Part shown: positions 26,722-34,810 of the stretch, piece by piece
Numbering within the stretch: position 1 is the first letter of the stretch
Layout: each line of letters begins with the position of its first letter
Origin: Cardinium hertigii_C
GTDB lineage: Bacteria; Bacteroidota; Bacteroidia; Cytophagales; Amoebophilaceae
Direction: 5' to 3'
Assembly: GCF_050864855.1 (NCBI RefSeq)
Contig: NZ_JBOZWW010000047.1
Span: 1 to 42,741 of the forward strand
Length of the DNA stretch: 42,741 bases
Notes under the pieces: model-generated
Told to the model about the DNA's origin: nothing
The model's database searches: none
What the model saw: only the letters and a program-made list of their open reading frames with translations
Translations under genes and position numbers: made by a program

Positions 26722-27372
26722 ATGAATTATAGATTTTTATTTGCATGGGTACTAATGGCCTCCATGTATACCAGCGTAAAGGCAAATCCACCTAAAGAGG
26801 GTGACCAATCCAAAGTCGTACCATCTGGTTTAAAGATTGGGTATGTAGATGTGGCTTATATATTCGGCCAACTACCAGAGGCTATAAAAAATGGTGAAGA
26901 ATTTCAAACTTTCCAGGAGCAATTGAAAAATCAGATTCAGTTGAAAGGGAGCGAGTTAGAAAGAAAGATTTCCGATTACCAAAAGCAGGTAGATACGTTT
27001 ACGGAAGTTCAGCAAAAACAGAAACAGGCAGAGCTCAATGCATTGCACCAAAGTTTTCGTGCTCTTGAGCAGCAAATGCCTGCTGAAATAGAAAAAAAAT
27101 ATAAGGCAGTTATACAACCTATCCATCACAAAATAAAACAGGTCATTGATAAAATTGCAAAAGAACAGAGTTATGCTTTTGTATTGGCTAAAGATACAGA
27201 GGCAGGTCCTATAGTACTTTTTGCGCAGCCTGCACTTGATCTTTCTGGGCTTGTATTGGAACAACTTAAAGCAATGGCGCCTAAAGAGATGGAGCCACCT
27301 GTAGTAGGTCCGAAGGCACAAACGCCTGCTCAGCCATCTACCCGTTCGGCTAAAACAGTCAAGAAAAAATAA
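26722..27372 (+). CDS. Periplasmic chaperone, OmpH/Skp family
   Basis: Skp-like proteins hold unfolded outer-membrane proteins in the periplasm. The ATG at 26722 is preferred to an overlapping GTG at 26719. Features: a signal peptide of about 20 residues ending TSVKA, the conserved strand KIGYVDVAYIFGQLPE, a long Gln/Lys-rich coiled coil (about residues 65-145), and the return strand YAFVLAKDTEAGPIVLF. The tail after residue 190 is Pro/Lys-rich and low complexity. It is followed by two SurA-like genes, a coherent envelope-folding cluster. Confidence 0.9.
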   Translation: MNYRFLFAWVLMASMYTSVKANPPKEGDQSKVVPSGLKIGYVDVAYIFGQLPEAIKNGEEFQTFQEQLKNQIQLKGSELERKISDYQKQVDTFTEVQQKQKQAELNALHQSFRALEQQMPAEIEKKYKAVIQPIHHKIKQVIDKIAKEQSYAFVLAKDTEAGPIVLFAQPALDLSGLVLEQLKAMAPKEMEPPVVGPKAQTPAQPSTRSAKTVKKK

Positions 27373-27377
27373 GCAGA

Positions 27378-27423
27378 AGCCCCCTTCTTGTCTGTTCTAT
27401 GTAGTCAGTAAAGAGGGGGGGCT
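27378..27423 (+). terminator. GC-rich hairpin after the Skp gene
   Basis: AGCCCCCTTCTT (27378-27389) pairs with AAGAGGGGGGGCT (27411-27423), an unusually GC-rich stem in this AT-rich DNA. No T-run follows on the plus strand, so termination is likely but not certain. Confidence 0.45.
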
Positions 27424-27487
27424 ATACAGCTTTAATGGTTGTGATTAGTCTGTAACCTAGGTTACTATCATTTTTTATAGATTCATT

Positions 27488-28375
27488 TTGAGGCTATCGT
27501 ATCTGATTAGATTTTTTGCTTATGGCTTACTGTTGATCCTGGTTTATTGGATACTGCGCAGTTGTAGTGCTGAAAAAAACACAAAAAGTTCCCCAAAAGA
27601 TTCTTTTGTTGCTTGTGTGGGTAAGCAATATTTGTATCCATCGGATCTTGCATCCATTGATCTTTTGCATACTGATGTGGCAGATGGAGATTTTTTTATC
27701 AAAAAATATGTAGAAGAATGGGCATGTAAGCAGCTCCTTATTGCGCAAGCAGATTACGCATCTATGCAGCCTTCTATAGATGTGAAGTTAAATGACTATA
27801 AAAATGACCTATTGGCTTACCATTTTTTAGAAATACTTATTCAACCTGAATGGAATCCATATGTATCATTAGAAGAAGTGGCAGATTACTATCAAAAATA
27901 CAAACAACGTGACTTTATGCTGCCTCATGATATCGTAAAAGGTCTTTTTTTAGTGCTTCCCTCAAAAGCTGCTTCTATTAATGCTGTAAGATCACTCATA
28001 TTATCAAATAAAGCAGCAGATCAAGCAAAATTGCAAGCTTATTGCAAATCTTATGGCCATACCGCTATCTTAGAAACAAATAAATGGTTGCCTTGGGAAG
28101 CAGTCTTGGCTAAAACTGGCTATCGTCCAGTTGGAGATGCAACTAGATTGTTAAAAACCAATAAATTTATTCATGTGGCTGGCCGAAAGCATACCTATTT
28201 TTTAAAAATAGATCAGTATAAACTAGCACAAGACATTGCGCCGTTAGAAGCAGTTGAAGATCGCATTAGGGCCATTATATTACACAAAAGGAAATTAGAT
28301 CTGATAAATAAAATTAAATGTAAACTCCTAGAAGATGCTAAAAAAAATAATACCTGTGTTATTCAGATTAACTAA
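27488..28375 (+). CDS. PpiC/SurA-like lipoprotein (folding factor)
   Basis: 295 residues starting at TTG. The N-terminus has a hydrophobic segment (FFAYGLLLILVYWILRSC) with a lipobox-like LRSC at Cys26. The order of helical part, then LEEVADYYQKYKQRDFMLP, then a parvulin-like stretch matches Bacteroidota peptidyl-prolyl isomerase lipoproteins, but the catalytic domain is poorly conserved and may be inactive. Its last 41 nt overlap the next gene, also SurA-like, so the two are surely co-translated. Confidence 0.7.
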   Translation: MRLSYLIRFFAYGLLLILVYWILRSCSAEKNTKSSPKDSFVACVGKQYLYPSDLASIDLLHTDVADGDFFIKKYVEEWACKQLLIAQADYASMQPSIDVKLNDYKNDLLAYHFLEILIQPEWNPYVSLEEVADYYQKYKQRDFMLPHDIVKGLFLVLPSKAASINAVRSLILSNKAADQAKLQAYCKSYGHTAILETNKWLPWEAVLAKTGYRPVGDATRLLKTNKFIHVAGRKHTYFLKIDQYKLAQDIAPLEAVEDRIRAIILHKRKLDLINKIKCKLLEDAKKNNTCVIQIN

Positions 28376-29420
28376 AATTGTAGTATGCTCCCTTGCCATA
28401 AGTATTTGTGTTGGATTACCTATTACTAGTGCAAGCGATAAATTGTTGTTGGATAAAATAATTGCTACTGTAAATCAAGAGATAATTTTGTATTCTGATT
28501 TAGAAACAATATGTAAGGAATACTATCCAGAAATAGAAGTAGTAGATGAATCTAAAAAAATAAAGCTATTACGGGAGCTGGTTGTAGGAAAAATGCTTTT
28601 ATCAAAAGCTATATCAGACGATCGGAAAATTCCCGAAGCATACCTTGAAGGAGAATGTAATGCTAGAATAGCCAGTTTGATACAGCAGTTTGGCTCTGAA
28701 GAAAAGCTTCTGCAGGTTATGGGTAAATCTAAATCTATCTACCATTTTAGGAAATGGCTAAAAAAGCAATTAAAGGAACAATATTTGATTATGGTAGCCT
28801 CTCGCCATCTTACCGATGATGTAGTGGCTACACCAGCAGAAGTAAAAGCTTATTTTAATGCATTGCCTCCAGATAATCTTCCTTACTATCCTACTTCTGG
28901 TGAGGTATATGAGCTCGTTGTCTATCCTAAAGCAGTTAAGCCAACCGAGCAAGAAGTTAAATTAGCTGAGATTGAATTAAATAAAATTAGAGCACAAATA
29001 GTTTCAGGTACATTAAAATTTGAAGCAGCTGTACAACAATATGCAGAAGACAAGAAAATAGCCGTTCAGGCAAATTTGATTACGCATAACCAACAAGGTG
29101 AGCCATTAACAGGCATACGCATTCCTTTTAAGTCTTTGCATCCAGACGTCTATTTTGTAATTGAGCACCTTAGTGTAGGGGAAGTTAGCCAACCTCAGAA
29201 GTATATTGATACATCAGGTAGATCAGCGTGGCGGTTATACTATCTCAAGCAAAAGGTAGAAGCACATCCCATCAATCTTATTCAGGATTATGAACAGATC
29301 CATGATCACTTACTTGAACAGAAAAAAAAAGCAGTGTTTGACAAATGGATGCAAAGGGCTAAATCAGAATTTATTATAAGCTTTGCTCCAGAATATCGTG
29401 CAGTAGAGCAATTGCTTTAA
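28335..29420 (+). CDS. SurA-like peptidyl-prolyl isomerase
   Basis: 361 residues with a signal peptide (core IVVCSLAISICVGLPI, cleavage near TSA). The SurA N-terminal signature is LDKIIATVNQEIILYSDLE, then a helical chaperone part. One parvulin domain follows at about residues 190-310 (GEVYELVVYP ... PFKSLHPDVYFVIEHLSVGE). E. coli SurA has two parvulin domains, here there is one. Role: folding of outer-membrane proteins in the periplasm. It overlaps the upstream PpiC-like gene by 41 nt. Confidence 0.88.
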   Translation: MLKKIIPVLFRLTKIVVCSLAISICVGLPITSASDKLLLDKIIATVNQEIILYSDLETICKEYYPEIEVVDESKKIKLLRELVVGKMLLSKAISDDRKIPEAYLEGECNARIASLIQQFGSEEKLLQVMGKSKSIYHFRKWLKKQLKEQYLIMVASRHLTDDVVATPAEVKAYFNALPPDNLPYYPTSGEVYELVVYPKAVKPTEQEVKLAEIELNKIRAQIVSGTLKFEAAVQQYAEDKKIAVQANLITHNQQGEPLTGIRIPFKSLHPDVYFVIEHLSVGEVSQPQKYIDTSGRSAWRLYYLKQKVEAHPINLIQDYEQIHDHLLEQKKKAVFDKWMQRAKSEFIISFAPEYRAVEQLL

Positions 29421-29440
29421 TAGGCTATGAAATATTAGAA

Positions 29441-29606
29441 AGGCTTATTAATTAGATATTTTTGTACAAAAATAATGCTTCAGGTCTGACTAATTATCAA
29501 AAACCGATGTAGGTCTATACTTGCTCATTTAAAAAATGCAAGCTAGAAAATAAAAAAATAGGAACCAAAATTTATAAAGGTTTGTTCTAATTTTGCAGTC
29601 CACTAT
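29441..29606. repeat. Pair of IS-end relics between surA and comF
   Basis: TTCAGGTCTGACTAATTA (29479-29496) matches the tail of copy C at 23.2 kb. CTAATTTTGCAGTCCACTAT (29587-29606), read on the minus strand as TAGTGGACTGCAAAATTAG, matches the IS3-type left ends at 18.25 and 24.0 kb. No transposase sequence remains between them. Confidence 0.5.
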
Positions 29607-29623
29607 CCCGTTTTTATCGCTAG

Positions 29624-30316
29624 TTAGGATTCTACTATTGCTATGGTTGCAATACTTACTTGTTCGGCACCTGCTGCTAAAAGTGTATGCGTGCAAGAGG
29701 CTAATGTAGCTCCTGTAGTGAGAATGTCATCTACCAATAGAATATGTTTGTCTATGAGTAGATCCGGTTGCTTTGCTTTAAACGCACCTTGAAGATTGAT
29801 GATCCGTTCACTTTTGTTTTTGGTTGTTTGGGATAGCGTATAGCGTGTTCGTTCTATACATCCTTCATATAAAGGTATGTGTAATCCATCAGACAGCCCT
29901 TTGGCAAAAAAATCACTTTGGTTGTAGCCTCGTTCCTTAAATCTTTTGGGATGTAATGGAACGGCTACAATAGCATTGATACTATTGATCATAGGCGTTT
30001 CATCTAAGATATTACCATAGTGTTGTCCTAATATATAGCCAATTTTTGGTTGGTTTTTATACTTCATTGCAAAGAGTGCCTGCTCGAGATGACTTTTCTT
30101 TCTTAGTCTATAGAGTGTAAATCCATAGGTTATCGAGGCTTTACCTATAAAATGATGGGTAATAACATTGTCTATTAATTTATGGGAATCTGTTTCTGGA
30201 AATCCGTTAAAACAAACCGTACAGATCAAAGTTTCTCCCTGTACCAGTCTATCATTGCATCCTACACATATGGGAGGAAAAAGTAAATCTAATAATCCGG
30301 CTATAAATGCTTGCAT
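29624..30316 (-). CDS. ComF-family phosphoribosyltransferase-like protein
   Basis: 230 residues. An N-terminal zinc finger has Cys17, Cys20, Cys32 and Cys35. AVPLHPKRFKERGYNQSD is typical of ComF, and the PRPP-binding loop is HILLVDDILTTGATLAS. ComF proteins are tied to DNA uptake in competent bacteria; in this family the exact reaction is not settled, and in a symbiont a role in DNA or nucleotide salvage is only an inference. Divergent from the M16 gene. Confidence 0.9.
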   Translation of the reverse strand: MQAFIAGLLDLLFPPICVGCNDRLVQGETLICTVCFNGFPETDSHKLIDNVITHHFIGKASITYGFTLYRLRKKSHLEQALFAMKYKNQPKIGYILGQHYGNILDETPMINSINAIVAVPLHPKRFKERGYNQSDFFAKGLSDGLHIPLYEGCIERTRYTLSQTTKNKSERIINLQGAFKAKQPDLLIDKHILLVDDILTTGATLASCTHTLLAAGAEQVSIATIAIVES

Positions 30317-30456
30317 AGTATAGAAAGTATAAGCTTATATCACTTCATCGCATTCATTTTGTACTTTTGTTTGTAGTCCAATAAGTGGCGTAGAAAAGAA
30401 CTACCCTTTATGGACATTGCCCATTCTGAATGTAATAAATTTTAAGTCTATTTTTT

Positions 30457-31719
30457 ATGCTCGATAGAACCATTCCACCACCGTTTAAAGAAATTGATCC
30501 TATCTGTTTTCCATGGCCAGAAAGCCATTTACTTCAAAATAAAGTTCCCCTCTATGTCTTAAACATGGGCACTCAACCCATTGTAGAGTTAGAGCTGATT
30601 TTTAAATCTGGTAGTTGCTATGCATTAAAACCCGGTGCTGCCTATTTTACAACTGCCATGTTGTTAGAGGGAACCACAACGAAAAGCAGCCAAGAGATTG
30701 CCCATATCATTGACTATTATGGTGCAACCATTGGTACGCGTGTACAGAAAGATTTTTGTATCCTCTCGCTTTCCACACTTCTTAAGCATCTTAATCCCCT
30801 GCTAGACTTATTGGTAGAGATGCTATTAACCCCTAGTTTCCCTGAAAAATCACTTCAACGGTTAAAGCATCTTAAAGTACAAGCCATTCAAATAGCGGAT
30901 AAAAAGAACCATCAAGTAGCCTATAAGCGATTTTGTACGGCGCTCTTCACAGCAGCACATCCCTATGGTAGACAGCTAACCTTACAAGATGTAGATCAAA
31001 TTCAACGGACAGATTTACACCACCATTATAAAGAGCTCTTTTTTTCGGATTGTACTGCTTTTGTCAGTGGACAAGTTACGCCATCAGCCTTAGCATCTAT
31101 TAAACAGTCCCTATCCTATTTACCCTATCAAAAAAGTTTAGAAGTAGCCTCCGTCCCATCTCATCATCTTCCTGAAAAAGTCCATGTAGTAGATGGACAA
31201 CATCTTCAGTCTGCTATTGTAATTGGTAAAAAGTTATTGGTTAAAAAGGAAGCAGATTTTTTACCAATGATGGTGGTTAATACCCTTTTAGGTGGGTATT
31301 TTGGGGCTCGGTTGGTACAAAATATTCGGGAAGACAAAGGCTATACGTATTCCATTCACTCCAGTATGGTTGCGTTGTTACACGCTGGCTATTTGGCCAT
31401 TACCACAGAAGTAGCCGAAGCGGTCACAGAAGAAACCATTCAGGAAATTTATAAAGAGATTGCAATATTGCAGGATGAACAAGTTTCCGAAGCAGCTTTG
31501 CAAAATGTTAAAAATTACTTATTAGGCCATTTTTTGACCATGATTAACGATCCTTTTTCGATCATGGAAAAATTTCAAGGAGCCTATCTCTATGGCTTAG
31601 ATCAAGATTATTATACTACATTTTACCATCATGTACGCAATATAACCCCGTTAGAAGTTAGAAACTTAGCACAAAAATACTTATCTTTGGATTCCTTTAT
31701 AGAGGTGGTTGTGCGGTAA
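30457..31719 (+). CDS. M16-family peptidase homologue lacking the zinc motif
   Basis: 420 residues with two M16-like halves. At the place of the zinc-binding HxxEH (usual AHFLEHML) the protein reads AYFTTAML, so Tyr63 and Ala67 replace both His and Thr66 replaces Glu. The second half keeps LGGYFGARLVQNIREDKGYT, the conserved Arg/Tyr substrate-binding region. In many bacteria an inactive M16 subunit like this pairs with an active one; the partner is not in this window. No signal peptide is seen. Confidence 0.85.
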   Translation: MLDRTIPPPFKEIDPICFPWPESHLLQNKVPLYVLNMGTQPIVELELIFKSGSCYALKPGAAYFTTAMLLEGTTTKSSQEIAHIIDYYGATIGTRVQKDFCILSLSTLLKHLNPLLDLLVEMLLTPSFPEKSLQRLKHLKVQAIQIADKKNHQVAYKRFCTALFTAAHPYGRQLTLQDVDQIQRTDLHHHYKELFFSDCTAFVSGQVTPSALASIKQSLSYLPYQKSLEVASVPSHHLPEKVHVVDGQHLQSAIVIGKKLLVKKEADFLPMMVVNTLLGGYFGARLVQNIREDKGYTYSIHSSMVALLHAGYLAITTEVAEAVTEETIQEIYKEIAILQDEQVSEAALQNVKNYLLGHFLTMINDPFSIMEKFQGAYLYGLDQDYYTTFYHHVRNITPLEVRNLAQKYLSLDSFIEVVVR

Positions 31720-31773
31720 TGCACTCCCCTTTTTAATAAAAGCGTTATCATGTGTTGGTTCAATCGCCTTCTA

Positions 31774-31805
31774 TTTGTGTTTTACACAATAAAAAAGTAT
31801 ATTTG
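31774..31805 (+). promoter_or_regulatory. Bacteroidota-type promoter for rplM operon
   Basis: TTTG at 31774-31777, 20 nt, then TATATTTG at 31798-31805, a full match to TTTG-N19-21-TAnnTTTG. Start of transcription would be near 31812, giving a leader of about 60 nt before the GTG of rplM. Confidence 0.7.
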
Positions 31806-31872
31806 AACCTATTAGTTATTTTTCTTACCGTCCTCAAATTTTTTTGTTGGTTCAACTTTTTCTTTAAAAAGC

Positions 31873-32322
31873 GTGGATTATATTAGTTATAAGACAAAAT
31901 ATGCAAACAAGCAGGGTGTCAATAAACAATGGGTTGTTGTTGATGCCTCCTCTCAGCCGTTAGGTAGATTGGCTAGTCAGGTTGCTTACCTTATTCGTGG
32001 TAAACATAAGCCTAGCTTTACCCCCCATGTAGATGGGGGCGATCATGTAATTGTTTTAAATGCCGAAAAAGTAGCCTTATCAGGTAATAAGTGGATAAAA
32101 AAAAGCTATACCACTTATTCAGGCTATCCCGGTGGATTAAAGCATGCTACGCCTCAAGAAGTTCAAGCTTCCAATCCCAAGCGTATAATAGAACATGCGG
32201 TAAAAGGAATGTTGCCTAAAAATAGATTAGGAAGAAAGTTGCTGCATAATTTACATGTTTGTGTATCATCTATTCATCCCTATGCGGCTCAGCAACCAAC
32301 TGCGATTACTCTAAAATATTAA
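31873..32322 (+). CDS. rplM: 50S ribosomal protein L13
   Basis: 149 residues starting at GTG (no ATG fits); the N-terminus MDYISYKTKYANK agrees with Bacteroidota L13. Conserved: WVVVDASSQPLGRLASQVA, YLIRGKHKPSFTPHVDGGDH and GMLPKNRLGRKLL. Large-subunit protein needed early in assembly. First gene of rplM-rpsI-rpsB-tsf, behind its own promoter. Confidence 0.97.
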   Translation: MDYISYKTKYANKQGVNKQWVVVDASSQPLGRLASQVAYLIRGKHKPSFTPHVDGGDHVIVLNAEKVALSGNKWIKKSYTTYSGYPGGLKHATPQEVQASNPKRIIEHAVKGMLPKNRLGRKLLHNLHVCVSSIHPYAAQQPTAITLKY

Positions 32323-32332
32323 TCATTAACGG

Positions 32333-32722
32333 ATGGAAACAGTCAATGCAGTAGGTCGAAGAAAGACCGCCGTAGCCAGGGTGTATCTTGTTAAAGGGAC
32401 AGGTGCTATTACCATTAATCATAAGTCGCTTAAAGATTATTTCCCAGTAGAAGAAATTAGCTTAATGGTTCATCAACCTTTCGAAAAGTTAGATATAATA
32501 GGCCAGTATAATTTAAAAATTAATGTTACCGGTGGGGGGATGCGTGGCCAAGCTGAAGCCATTCGCTTGGGTATTGCTAGGGCGCTTTGCAAATTAGACT
32601 TAGAAAGCAATAGGCCTATACTAAAGAAAGAAGGTTTTCTAACTAGGGATGCTAGGGTCGTAGAGCGTAAGAAATATGGTCATAAAAAGTCTAGAAAGAG
32701 ATTCCAGTTTACCAAACGTTAA
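32333..32722 (+). CDS. rpsI: 30S ribosomal protein S9
   Basis: 129 residues with VNAVGRRKTAVARVYL at the N-terminus and the basic tail KKYGHKKSRKRFQFTKR whose last residues reach the P-site tRNA. GGGMRGQAEAIRLGIARAL is the family signature. It starts 10 nt after rplM. Confidence 0.97.
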   Translation: METVNAVGRRKTAVARVYLVKGTGAITINHKSLKDYFPVEEISLMVHQPFEKLDIIGQYNLKINVTGGGMRGQAEAIRLGIARALCKLDLESNRPILKKEGFLTRDARVVERKKYGHKKSRKRFQFTKR

Positions 32723-32752
32723 CCCTACAGTTATTATTTGTTATTACCCATA

Positions 32753-33739
32753 ATGATGGAATTAGAATTTAAAGCACTACTTGATGCCGGTGTTCATTTT
32801 GGTCATTTGACTAGAAAATGGCACCCTAAGATGGCCCCCTTTATTTTTATGAAACAAAATGGCATACATATTATCGACCTAAATAAGACGATAGACTGTA
32901 TGCAGAAAGCTTCTTTGCAACTAAATGCAATGGCGCAAGCTGGGAAAAAAATTCTCTTTGTCGCTACTAAAAAGCAAATTAAATCTTTTGTAGAGCAAAC
33001 TGCAAAAGATTTAGGTATGCCCTATGTTACAGAACGATGGCTTGGTGGCACGCTGACTAATTTTCTAAATACGAGAAGGTTATTGAGGCGTATGCTTACC
33101 ATAGAGAAAAATATGCATACATTGGCCTACAAAAGCTTGGCCAAAAAAGAAAGATTGGTTATTGCGCGAGAGCAAGAAAAGCTTAGTAGAATATTGCAGG
33201 GCTTGGTCAATGTTACTAGGTTGCCCTCTGCATTGTTTGTAATTGATATCAAGGAAGAACATATTGCTGTTAGGGAAGCTAGAAAATTAGGTATTCCAGT
33301 TTTTGCGCTTGTAGATACCAATACAAATCCAGATATAGTTGATTTCCCTATTCCTGGTAATGATGATGCATGCCGTTCTGTCGATATAGTCGTGCGTTAT
33401 CTTGCTGGTGCAATTAAAGAAGGCGTAGAATCCTATAAAAAAGAAAAAGCAGAAACCATCTCTCAACAAGAAGAAGCAATTGGTCATTCAGCTAATAAAG
33501 TAGTTTCTGAAAGAGGTATAAAAGTAGTACAAGGTGTGGTAATCAAGAAAAAAGGTTCTCCCCGGTCTAAGTTTTCTACTCCTGCAGCTAAAGGGAAAGT
33601 AATACAGGCTACTGCTTCCCTTAAAGACCAGTCAGTGAACAAAAAAGAAGCAAGACCTACTGCCCCCCTTAAAGATCAGTCAGTTGACAAAAGAGAAGTA
33701 AAATCTACTGAATCCCTTAAAGATCAACCCGACAAGTAA
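32753..33739 (+). CDS. rpsB: 30S ribosomal protein S2 with repeat-bearing C-terminal extension
   Basis: Start is one of two adjacent ATG codons (32753 or 32756). Core S2 features: LLDAGVHFGHLTRKWHPKMA, IIDLNKT, TERWLGGTLTNF, and IPVFALVDTNTNPDIVDFPI. The core ends near 33420. A Lys/Glu-rich tail of about 100 residues follows, whose last 42 residues are 2.6 copies of a 16-residue repeat (LKDQSV.K.E). S2 proteins are usually shorter. The tail is probably disordered and its role is unknown. tsf follows after 38 nt. Confidence 0.96.
   Translation: MMELEFKALLDAGVHFGHLTRKWHPKMAPFIFMKQNGIHIIDLNKTIDCMQKASLQLNAMAQAGKKILFVATKKQIKSFVEQTAKDLGMPYVTERWLGGTLTNFLNTRRLLRRMLTIEKNMHTLAYKSLAKKERLVIAREQEKLSRILQGLVNVTRLPSALFVIDIKEEHIAVREARKLGIPVFALVDTNTNPDIVDFPIPGNDDACRSVDIVVRYLAGAIKEGVESYKKEKAETISQQEEAIGHSANKVVSERGIKVVQGVVIKKKGSPRSKFSTPAAKGKVIQATASLKDQSVNKKEARPTAPLKDQSVDKREVKSTESLKDQPDK
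33611..33736 (+). repeat. 48-bp tandem repeat at the 3' end of rpsB
   Basis: Copies at 33611-33658, 33659-33706 and a partial third at 33707-33736. Each full copy encodes 16 residues of the pattern TA.LKDQSV.K.E; the third encodes TESLKDQPDK. Confidence 0.8.
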
Positions 33740-33777
33740 AAATAACTATTACCTCATTTGAATATTTTATAACATAT

Positions 33778-34611
33778 ATGGTCGTTACCGCACAGGATGT
33801 AGCTGCACTAAGGCAAAAAACAGGTGCAGGAATGATGGATTGTAAAAAAGCCCTGATAGAAGCAAAAGGTGATTTTGCACAAGCAATTGATTTTCTTAGA
33901 AAAAAAGGTCAAAAAATATTTGCAGATCGTGCTACACATCATACAAGTGAAGGGGCTGTTTTTGCTGCTGCAAGTTTGGATCATAAAATGTCGTTTTTAT
34001 TGGTACTGAACTGTGAAACAGATTTTGTAGCTAAAAATGAATTGTTTTTGCAGTTGGGTAAATCTATTTTAGAAGCTGCAATAGCACACAAGCCTATCTC
34101 TATGAAAGCCTTACAAGCTTTACCATTGGGCAACCAAACGGTCCAAGAAGCTGTTGTGGCATCTACTGGTACTATTGGTGAGAAAATTACTATTTCTAGT
34201 TATGAAACCTTGACAGCTGAAACAACCGTTCCCTATATCCATACTGGAAATCGTTTAGCAGTTTTGGTGGGATTAAAAGGTGCACAAGGTGAACAAGTGC
34301 GCACTGCAGGTAGAGATGTAGCCATGCAAATAGCTGCCATGGCACCCGTAGCGCTTGATAAAAATCAAGTTGACCCGGCTATACTAGCAAAGGAATCAGC
34401 TATTATCCATGAACAAGTTATAAATGAAGGGCATAAAGATCATAAAGCAGAAAAAATAACACAAGGCAGGTTACATAAGTTTTTTCAAGAAAATACACTG
34501 TTGCAGCAGCCATTTGTGAAAAATGCTAAATTGACCGTTGCGGAATACCTTCAAACCGTTGCACCATCTTTAACCGTTACGGCATTCAAGCGCATTGCCG
34601 TTGGTCCATAA
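33778..34611 (+). CDS. tsf: Elongation factor Ts
   Basis: EF-Ts exchanges GDP for GTP on EF-Tu. 277 residues, with the N-terminal UBA-like domain (LRQKTGAGMMDCKKALIEAK) and the core motif LVLNCETDFVAKNELF. Last gene of the rplM-rpsI-rpsB-tsf run. The next 199 nt before mnmA hold no gene and no clear terminator. Confidence 0.97.
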   Translation: MVVTAQDVAALRQKTGAGMMDCKKALIEAKGDFAQAIDFLRKKGQKIFADRATHHTSEGAVFAAASLDHKMSFLLVLNCETDFVAKNELFLQLGKSILEAAIAHKPISMKALQALPLGNQTVQEAVVASTGTIGEKITISSYETLTAETTVPYIHTGNRLAVLVGLKGAQGEQVRTAGRDVAMQIAAMAPVALDKNQVDPAILAKESAIIHEQVINEGHKDHKAEKITQGRLHKFFQENTLLQQPFVKNAKLTVAEYLQTVAPSLTVTAFKRIAVGP

Positions 34612-34810
34612 TATCCTCTTTTATATCTAAAACGAGCTTTTTTTTCCTATGCTTGTATGTGCGGTTTTATACTTTTCTATTTTTATAAGCCATATATACA
34701 TGGCTATGGGTCATGCTCTATTGCTTCTTTTGAATCCACTAAATAGTGTAGCGTGTGGATGCTCCAAATTATATAATTTTTTTAATGAATGTAAAGTTTA
34801 CCTAGATTAA

